From the NCBI GenBank assembly GCA_015258265.1, contig JABZIP010000029.1:1-10669 (forward strand): a stretch of DNA of 10,669 nucleotides, in the 5' to 3' direction. The notes under the pieces are model-generated. The model saw only the letters and a program-made list of their open reading frames with translations, made no database searches and was not told the origin of the DNA. The stretch's first letter is position 1, and each line of letters opens with the position of its first letter. The DNA is from Clostridiales bacterium (GTDB lineage Bacteria > Bacillota > Clostridia > Peptostreptococcales > Anaerovoracaceae). Positions 6,250 to 10,669 of the stretch are shown piece by piece. Both the position numbers and the translations under genes were made by a program.

Positions 6250-7464
6250 TTACTCAAAATAGCTCTGCTTCATTGAATCTATCAAACTGTCGGCAAATCC
6301 GTCAAGTTCTGCATATGAGCTTGTATTTAACGCGGAGTTAATCGTAATTTCCTCATTCAATATAGTCATCTGCTTCATCTTCTTCATAATATCCTTAATC
6401 GCTTCTCCCGCTTCAGGCGACCATGAGCCGTTTTCGATTACGCCGACAACACGCTTCTGCAAATTCAATTTTTGAAGATCAAGCAAGAAGTTCTCCATAG
6501 GCGGGAATAAATTCAAATTGTAAGTAACAGACAGTATTGCCATATGGCTATATTTGAACGCTTCAGCCACCAAATATGAATGGTGAGTTTTAGATACATC
6601 AAACATTCGCACCTTGTGCATTCCCTTTTCGTGCAGCTTTGTTGCAAGTATGTACGCTGCTGCTTCAGTATTGCCATACATAGACGCATAAACAATAAGT
6701 ACGCCTGTTTCTTCCGGCTTATATGTTGCCCAGTGAACATACTTATCCAGTATGTAGCCTATATCTTTTCTCCAAACAGGACCATGTAAAGGACAAATAT
6801 ACTTGATGTCAAGCGTACCTGCTTTGCCGAGCAAGCTCATTACATGCGCACCGTATTTACCTACGATATTTGTGTAATATCTTCTTGCTTCATCAAGCCA
6901 ATCTCTATCGAAGTCAACTTCATCCGCAAACAACGCTCCATCCAAAGATTTAAAGCTGCCGAATGCGTCTGCCGCGAAAAGCACCCCGTCTTTTAAGTCG
7001 AAGCTGACCATAGCTTCAGGCCAGTGCACCATAGGTGCTTCAACGAACGCGATTTCATGTTTTCCGAATTTCATCGTATCGCCTTCTTTGACCTCTACAA
7101 ATCTGTCGCCTACCGGAAAGTGGAATTGATTCATCAGCATATATGCTTTTTCCGTCGAAACCACCTTGACATCGGGATATCTTATAATTATTTCTTCCAT
7201 GGAAGCGCAGTGGTCCGGTTCCATATGATTTATCACAAGATAATCCAGTTTGCGTCCATTAAGGACATATTTTATATTTTCTAAAAACTGCCTGCCCACA
7301 GACCAGTCCACAGTATCAAACAATACAGTCTTTTCATCCATAAGTAAATATGCGTTATACGAAACACCGTCTTCTATAGGATGAATATTTTCAAACAGGT
7401 GAAGCCTTTTATCGCAACCGCCTACCCAGTATAAATCTTGCGTTACTTTTCTTACATTTTGCAT
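6250..7464 (-). CDS. fprA: FprA-family A-type flavodiiron protein (rubredoxin:oxygen oxidoreductase type)
   Basis: Class A flavodiiron proteins are soluble enzymes that reduce O2 to water, and/or NO to N2O, with electrons usually passed on by rubredoxin; they protect anaerobes. Residues 1 to about 250 form the metallo-beta-lactamase-like domain with a complete diiron ligand set: H80, E82, D84, H147, D166 and H227. Residues of about 254-400 form a flavodoxin domain with the FMN loop YASMYGNTE at 259-267. The length of 404 aa is standard. The ATG at 7464 is preceded by AAAGGGG at about 10 bases, inside the last codons of the fusion gene, which ends only 2 nt before. That fusion protein ends in a rubredoxin domain, so the natural electron donor is probably encoded by the neighbour. 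O2 versus NO preference cannot be told from sequence. Confidence 0.95.
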   Translation of the reverse strand: MQNVRKVTQDLYWVGGCDKRLHLFENIHPIEDGVSYNAYLLMDEKTVLFDTVDWSVGRQFLENIKYVLNGRKLDYLVINHMEPDHCASMEEIIIRYPDVKVVSTEKAYMLMNQFHFPVGDRFVEVKEGDTMKFGKHEIAFVEAPMVHWPEAMVSFDLKDGVLFAADAFGSFKSLDGALFADEVDFDRDWLDEARRYYTNIVGKYGAHVMSLLGKAGTLDIKYICPLHGPVWRKDIGYILDKYVHWATYKPEETGVLIVYASMYGNTEAAAYILATKLHEKGMHKVRMFDVSKTHHSYLVAEAFKYSHMAILSVTYNLNLFPPMENFLLDLQKLNLQKRVVGVIENGSWSPEAGEAIKDIMKKMKQMTILNEEITINSALNTSSYAELDGFADSLIDSMKQSYFE

Positions 7465-7466
7465 GA

Positions 7467-9392
7467 CTATTTATCCCCTTTCTTTAGCTTTGTAGGTACA
7501 AATCCTGTTTTTGGTTCTGCGCATTTAGGGCAGGTCCATTCTTCAGGCAGCATCTCATATGTAGTTCCGGGAGGAATTTCACCTGCCGCATCCCCCAATG
7601 CCGGATTGTATTCATAACCGCAACCGTTACAAACATATGTATCCCATCTGGATTCTCCTTTTAGGACTGTCGGCCTTTTCATTTTTACAGCCTTAGGCGC
7701 AGGCTTTTTCGCCTTACCGTTATCAAATTCTTTTGCAAGCAGCGGTAATACTTCTTTTACATCTCCCACTATGCCGTAATCCGCATTTTTAAATATAGGC
7801 GCGTTCTTGCTGTTGTTTATAGCTACTATCGTAGTTGCATCTTTGATTCCCTTCAAATGCTGAATTGCACCGGAAATACCGCACGCTATATAAAGATTTC
7901 CTGTAAATTTTTGACCTGACATTCCGACATATCTTTCAAGCGGTAAATATTTCAAAGTTTCAGCAACAGGTCTTGAAGAACCGATTGCAGCTCCCGCCTG
8001 TTTTGCAAGTTCTTCAATCAGTTTCATATTTTCCTTGCCGCCGATTCCCTTTCCGGCAGACACTACCCTGTCCGCTTCAATAATAGGTGTCATCGGATCG
8101 ATTCCAACAGAAAAATCGTACCCGTCCGATTTTAGTGCATCTGCCAGCTGCTTAACATCGTCTTTAACGTTTCCGCTATTAAATATTATTTTCTTTCTTG
8201 CTCCCGTTGCAGGTTCCTCCGCTTCAATGGGCGCAGCTGCCTGCTTAGGCGGTTTACCCAATATATGCGCAGCTATTACAACTCTTTGAATTTCATTGGT
8301 TCCCTCATATATTGTTGTAATCTTGGCATCTCTATAAGCTCTCTCTACATGCATTCCCTTCAAGAATCCTGTTCCACCGTGAATTTGCAATGCATCGTTG
8401 CAGACCTCAAGCGCTATATCCGAAGCATACATCTTCGCCATTGCCGATTCCATTCCGTACGGCTCATGATTCTGCTTAAGCTCAGCAGAAGAGTATATCA
8501 AAAATCTCGCACAACGCAATTTCGTCGCCATATCCGCAATTTTGAACGAATTGATCTGCTGGAATGCAATAGGCATATTAAACTGCACTCTTTCCTTTGC
8601 ATATTCTACAGCAACTTCGTAAGCACCTTGCGCTATTCCCAGTGCCTGAGATGCGATACCTATACGGCCTCCGTCCAATGTGGCCATAGCTATATTAAAG
8701 CCTTTTCCTTCCTTGCCAAGCAAGTTTTCTTTAGGCACTTTTACATCGTTAAAGATAAGTTCAGCCGTTGAGGATGAACGAATTCCCAATTTGTCGTAAT
8801 GCTCTCCGAATGTAAATCCGTCCCAACCCTTTTCAACTATGAATGCACTTATTCCTTTGGTTCCAATATTAGGAGTAGTAACTGCAAAAACAACATATGT
8901 ATCGGCATACGGCGCGTTTGTAATAAATATCTTATTTCCATTAAGTACGTAATGGTCGCCCTGTAAAACCGCTGTGGTTTCCGTACCGCCTGCATCCGAG
9001 CCGGCATTAGGTTCTGTAAGTCCAAATGCTCCAATTTTTTCTCCTTTAGCAAGCGGAGTTAAATATTTCTTTTTTTGCTCTTCAGTTCCATATGCCATAA
9101 TAGGATATGAGCCTAGCGAAACATGCGCAGATAATATTACACCTACTCCACCGTCAACTCTTGAAAGCTCTTCAACCGCTATTGCATAACTAAGCGCATC
9201 AAGACCTGCTCCGCCATATTCTTTAGGATATGGGATACCCATCCATCCGTTTTTCGCCATCTTTTTGACTATCTCAACAGGAAATTCGTTGTTCTGGTCC
9301 AACCCGAAAGCTATAGGTTTAACTTCCTCCTCAGCAAATGCCCTTATTTTTGCTCTAAATTCTTCATGAGCATCAGTTGTTTTGAAAAGCAT
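7467..9392 (-). CDS. Acyl-CoA dehydrogenase / ETF-alpha FAD domain / rubredoxin three-part fusion
   Basis: Three redox modules lie in one 641-residue chain. Residues 1-380 are a complete acyl-CoA dehydrogenase of the short-chain/butyryl type, with the flavin loop FGLTEPNAGSDAG at 123-135, VQFNMPIAFQ at 269-278, IHGGTGF at 337-343 and the likely catalytic base E363 in YEGTNEIQR. After an Ala/Pro/Glu linker (381-398), residues of about 400-555 match the C-terminal FAD domain of ETF alpha: VVSAGKGIGG at 443-452, LYIACGISGAIQH at 500-512 and APIFKNADYGIVGD at 531-544. The ETF-alpha N-terminal domain is absent. A Lys/Pro/Ala linker (556-580) leads to a rubredoxin at 583-633 with C588, C591, C621 and C624. 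A strong GAGGAGGT (9399-9406) sets the ATG at 9392. It is first in an operon with the flavodiiron gene. No ETF beta is in the window. Confidence 0.95.
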   Translation of the reverse strand: MLFKTTDAHEEFRAKIRAFAEEEVKPIAFGLDQNNEFPVEIVKKMAKNGWMGIPYPKEYGGAGLDALSYAIAVEELSRVDGGVGVILSAHVSLGSYPIMAYGTEEQKKKYLTPLAKGEKIGAFGLTEPNAGSDAGGTETTAVLQGDHYVLNGNKIFITNAPYADTYVVFAVTTPNIGTKGISAFIVEKGWDGFTFGEHYDKLGIRSSSTAELIFNDVKVPKENLLGKEGKGFNIAMATLDGGRIGIASQALGIAQGAYEVAVEYAKERVQFNMPIAFQQINSFKIADMATKLRCARFLIYSSAELKQNHEPYGMESAMAKMYASDIALEVCNDALQIHGGTGFLKGMHVERAYRDAKITTIYEGTNEIQRVVIAAHILGKPPKQAAAPIEAEEPATGARKKIIFNSGNVKDDVKQLADALKSDGYDFSVGIDPMTPIIEADRVVSAGKGIGGKENMKLIEELAKQAGAAIGSSRPVAETLKYLPLERYVGMSGQKFTGNLYIACGISGAIQHLKGIKDATTIVAINNSKNAPIFKNADYGIVGDVKEVLPLLAKEFDNGKAKKPAPKAVKMKRPTVLKGESRWDTYVCNGCGYEYNPALGDAAGEIPPGTTYEMLPEEWTCPKCAEPKTGFVPTKLKKGDK

Positions 9393-9462
9393 ATATTTAC
9401 CTCCTCTTTTCTAAATAAATACTCTTTTGCATTTAATGTGTATCAAATAAGCACATACTTGC

Positions 9463-9494
9463 TTTATACCCTACCTTGATTTTGACTAATCAAG
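9463..9494 (-). promoter_or_regulatory. Candidate promoter/operator of the fusion-flavodiiron operon
   Basis: On the minus strand a TATAAA (9468-9463) lies 19 bases after TTGATT (9493-9488), a weak, over-spaced pair. That TTGATT is one arm of a perfect inverted repeat: on the plus strand CTTGATT (9475-9481), six bases, AATCAAG (9488-9494). A dyad over the -35 region suggests regulator binding. Its 18-base core TTGATTTTGACTAATCAA has the length and outer TTG/CAA of Rex sites but differs at inner positions, so the regulator is unknown. Confidence 0.4.
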
Positions 9495-9532
9495 TTTGAT
9501 TGATAAATTAGCAATAAAATGTATGAATTAAC

Positions 9533-9561
9533 TTGACTGGTATTAAATATTTCTATATACT
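9533..9561 (+). promoter_or_regulatory. Sigma-A promoter of the intact stalk-domain gene
   Basis: TTGACT (9533-9538), 17 bases and TATACT (9556-9561) match the vegetative consensus closely. Transcription would start near 9568, leaving a leader of about 48 nt that carries the AAAGGAG at 9600-9606. The promoter faces away from the fusion-flavodiiron operon, and the dyad at 9475-9494 lies about 40 bases upstream. Confidence 0.8.
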
Positions 9562-9615
9562 AATGGTAGTATAAATTTTTTGAAATTTATGAAAATTATA
9601 AAGGAGAAAAGAACA

Positions 9616-10140
9616 ATGAAAAAGACGATATCATTTTTGTTAGTAGTGATTATGTGCTTATCACTCGCGCCTATTATGGCATTTGCAAAGGATGTTCCTG
9701 CAGGAAAGACTCCTGAGTCGCAACCGAACAATCCTGTATATGGAAGCTCAGTTCAAGTAACAATCCTTCTAAACGGTAAGACTGTAATATTTGACCAAGC
9801 TCCTATCATCAAGAACGGCAGAACTTTAGTTCCGATGAGAGCTGTATTTGAAGCTATGGGAGCAAAGGTGGAGTGGGATGTAAATACCCAGACTATTACC
9901 GCTACAAGAGGTACAAGAAAAGTAATAGCGCAGATAGGTAGCACCACTTTGACCAAAGCCAACTTAGCAGGCGGATTCTCTTGGCAGTCTAAGAGCTTTG
10001 CTATCGATGTTGCGCCACAAATCGTAAACAACAGAACTTTAGTTCCACTTAGAGCAGTTGCTGAGAGCTTTGATGCTCAAGTACAATGGGACGGTGCTAC
10101 TCAGACAGTTACTATTACCGATGCTAATGCAACTAAATAA
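9616..10140 (+). CDS. Secreted stalk-domain (copper amine oxidase N-terminal-like) protein
   Basis: This is a small exported protein made almost wholly of one stalk domain. Residues 1-24 are a signal peptide (MKKTISFLLVV...MAFA) with probable cleavage after AFA. A short Pro/Asn-rich spacer follows, then from about residue 46 the domain with its two half-repeats: NGRTLVPMRAVFEAMGAKVEW at 67-87 and NNRTLVPLRAVAESFDAQVQW at 138-158. No enzymatic residues are evident; in the family these domains are usually surface attachment or assembly modules fused to other domains, so a stand-alone copy is plain. AAAGGAG lies nine bases before the ATG at 9616. An upstream in-frame ATG at 9580 is rejected because it precedes that ribosome site. 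The gene has its own promoter and terminator and stands alone. It is a relative of the truncated gene at 3293. Confidence 0.9.
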   Translation: MKKTISFLLVVIMCLSLAPIMAFAKDVPAGKTPESQPNNPVYGSSVQVTILLNGKTVIFDQAPIIKNGRTLVPMRAVFEAMGAKVEWDVNTQTITATRGTRKVIAQIGSTTLTKANLAGGFSWQSKSFAIDVAPQIVNNRTLVPLRAVAESFDAQVQWDGATQTVTITDANATK

Positions 10141-10184
10141 AGCTGGTGCAGGTTGTTATATATTCAAAAACAATATCTGAAACA

Positions 10185-10218
10185 AAAGGCGGTTTGATTT
10201 TCCAAGCCGCCTTTTTTA
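10185..10218 (+). terminator. Intrinsic terminator of the stalk-domain gene
   Basis: AAAGGCGGTTTG (10185-10196) pairs with CAAGCCGCCTTT (10203-10214), with one G-T wobble, around a six-base loop. The run of six T (10212-10217) completes a classical Rho-independent terminator 45 bases after the stop codon. Confidence 0.93.
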
Positions 10219-10272
10219 TCAAATTATAAAATGACTCATTAGATAAATTGTTACTATATTTCACAAAATGAA

Positions 10273-10301
10273 TTGACAAGTCATCCTTTTCCCTTTATAA
10301 T
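10273..10301 (+). promoter_or_regulatory. Perfect consensus sigma-A promoter of the tRNA gene
   Basis: TTGACA (10273-10278), exactly 17 bases and TATAAT (10296-10301) match the vegetative consensus at all twelve positions. Transcription would start about seven to eight bases before the mature tRNA 5' end at 10316, so the 5' leader is very short. This fits a strongly expressed, single-gene tRNA unit. Confidence 0.93.
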
Positions 10302-10315
10302 ATAAAAGGTTTTAG

Positions 10316-10392
10316 GCGCCATTAGCTCAGCTGGATAGAGTAGCATACTACGAATATGAAGGTCAGGGGTTCGAATCCCTTATGGCGCGCCA
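10316..10392 (+). tRNA. tRNA-Arg (anticodon ACG), with encoded CCA
   Basis: The cloverleaf reads: acceptor GCGCCAT (10316-10322) with ATGGCGC (10382-10388), discriminator G at 10389 and encoded CCA at 10390-10392. The D arm is GCTC/GAGT around AGCTGGATA. The anticodon arm is GCATA/TATGA with loop CTACGAA, giving anticodon ACG (10350-10352), which is normally edited to ICG to read CGU, CGC and CGA. The T arm is AGGGG/CCCTT around TTCGAAT. The first anticodon-stem pair (27-43) is a G/A mismatch and the D stem ends in a G-U pair; otherwise it is standard. Confidence 0.96.
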
Positions 10393-10440
10393 CAAAATAA
10401 AAGCCGTTTTCATTATTGTGAAAACGGCTTTTATTTTGTT
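10392..10440 (+). terminator. Intrinsic terminator of the tRNA gene
   Basis: A perfect 21-bp stem joins 10392-10412 and 10419-10439 with the six-base loop TTATTG; its core is AAAGCCGTTTTCA/TGAAAACGGCTTT. The A-rich left arm begins at the last base of the encoded CCA. The flanking A and T runs make it usable on both strands. Confidence 0.92.
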
Positions 10441-10462
10441 CATTTCGCTGTCCGTTTTGCCT

Positions 10463-10500
10463 TGCCAAGTATTCTTACATCCATATTTTAATACTTGGCA
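10463..10500. repeat. 11-bp inverted repeat
   Basis: TGCCAAGTATT (10463-10473) and AATACTTGGCA (10490-10500) are perfect reverse complements around 16 bases. The left arm begins 23 bases after the tRNA terminator and the right arm ends directly before the next terminator-like hairpin. No T-run follows it, so it is not itself a classical terminator. Role unknown. Confidence 0.6.
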
Positions 10501-10501
10501 T

Positions 10502-10535
10502 AAAAAAAGACTCATCTTGTGATGAGTCTTTTTTA
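10502..10535. terminator. Bidirectional terminator-like hairpin
   Basis: GACTCATC (10509-10516) pairs with GATGAGTC (10521-10528) around TTGT, extended by A-run/T-run pairing to a stem of 14. Since the tRNA already has a terminator, this one probably serves a gene entering from the right on the minus strand, beyond the window; it could also back up the tRNA unit. Confidence 0.75.
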
Positions 10536-10669
10536 TCAAATCGGCAACTCTCAGAGCTTTGAATGTTCGGCTTACTCTTCGTTCCTACAGTCGCAAGCTC
10601 ATTTTTCCTATTTTTTGAAATTATATATTCACATCTGTAGAGCTTGCTCCTTACGCTGTCCCGTTTGCT

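Larger units (their letters stand above)
10436..10669. repeat. Gene-free tail with a degenerate 26-base direct repeat and a dyad
   Basis: The 26 bases at 10436-10461 and 10644-10669 align without gaps with 20 identities, sharing CGCTGTCC. Between them lie the hairpins listed separately and a dyad: CTACAG near 10586-10591 with CTGTAG near 10635-10640, and GCAAGCTC (10593-10600) with GAGCTTGC (10640-10647). No open frame with a ribosome site is visible on either strand from 10441 to the end. The pattern may be an intergenic repeat family, which one window cannot settle. Confidence 0.4.

Noticed and set aside
8265..8771. Long plus-strand frames opposite the fusion gene and other operon genes
   Set aside because: They have no ribosome site or family resemblance and lie antisense to genes with intact motifs, so they are shadows.
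9476..9493. The dyad as an FNR site
   Set aside because: The half-sites TTGAT and ATCAA are 8 bases apart; the FNR consensus needs 4.
9580..9615. Upstream ATG at 9580 for the secreted stalk protein
   Set aside because: The ribosome site AAAGGAG lies after it, and the signal peptide begins cleanly at the ATG at 9616.

Overview
The window looks like chromosomal DNA of a low-GC, strictly anaerobic member of the Firmicutes (class Clostridia). This is inferred from the AT-rich composition, AAGGAG-type ribosome sites, consensus sigma-A promoters, an FprA-type flavodiiron protein, a fused acyl-CoA dehydrogenase/rubredoxin and secreted 'stalk' (copper amine oxidase N-terminal-like) domain proteins. 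I cannot name a species from sequence alone.

Layout. Positions 1-2844 hold a minus-strand operon with its own promoter near 2887-2915: a lipoprotein solute-binding protein, a small NifU C-terminal-type Fe-S protein, a CapA-like lipoprotein, and the first 24 codons of a further gene cut by the window edge. Spacings are very short or overlapping. Positions about 3035-4630 are an accessory or debris island. It has a strong plus-strand promoter, three tandem 70-75 bp units each with a 10-bp inverted repeat that shows compensatory changes, a stalk-domain gene lacking its start and signal peptide, and a convergent fragment of a phage-tail-like gene that also lacks its head. Positions 4612-9392 are a second minus-strand operon in the order acyl-CoA dehydrogenase/ETF-alpha/rubredoxin fusion, flavodiiron protein, uridine-kinase-like protein with an N-terminal TGS domain, ending in a 17-bp stem. 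Positions 9533-10218 hold a complete secreted stalk-domain gene with promoter and terminator, divergent from the second operon. Positions 10273-10440 hold a tRNA-Arg(ACG) with a perfect consensus promoter and its own terminator. The last 230 bases contain hairpins and a degenerate direct repeat but no gene I can support.

How the genes may work together. The fusion protein carries an acyl-CoA oxidation site, an ETF-type FAD domain and a rubredoxin in one chain. The next gene, starting 2 nt later, encodes a flavodiiron protein, a family known to take electrons from rubredoxin and reduce O2 (or NO). The simplest inference is a short electron wire from acyl-CoA, or in reverse from reduced carriers, to a rubredoxin-linked oxygen-scavenging enzyme. 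This is the most notable system in the window. The repeat array abutting a decapitated surface-protein gene is the second most interesting structure.
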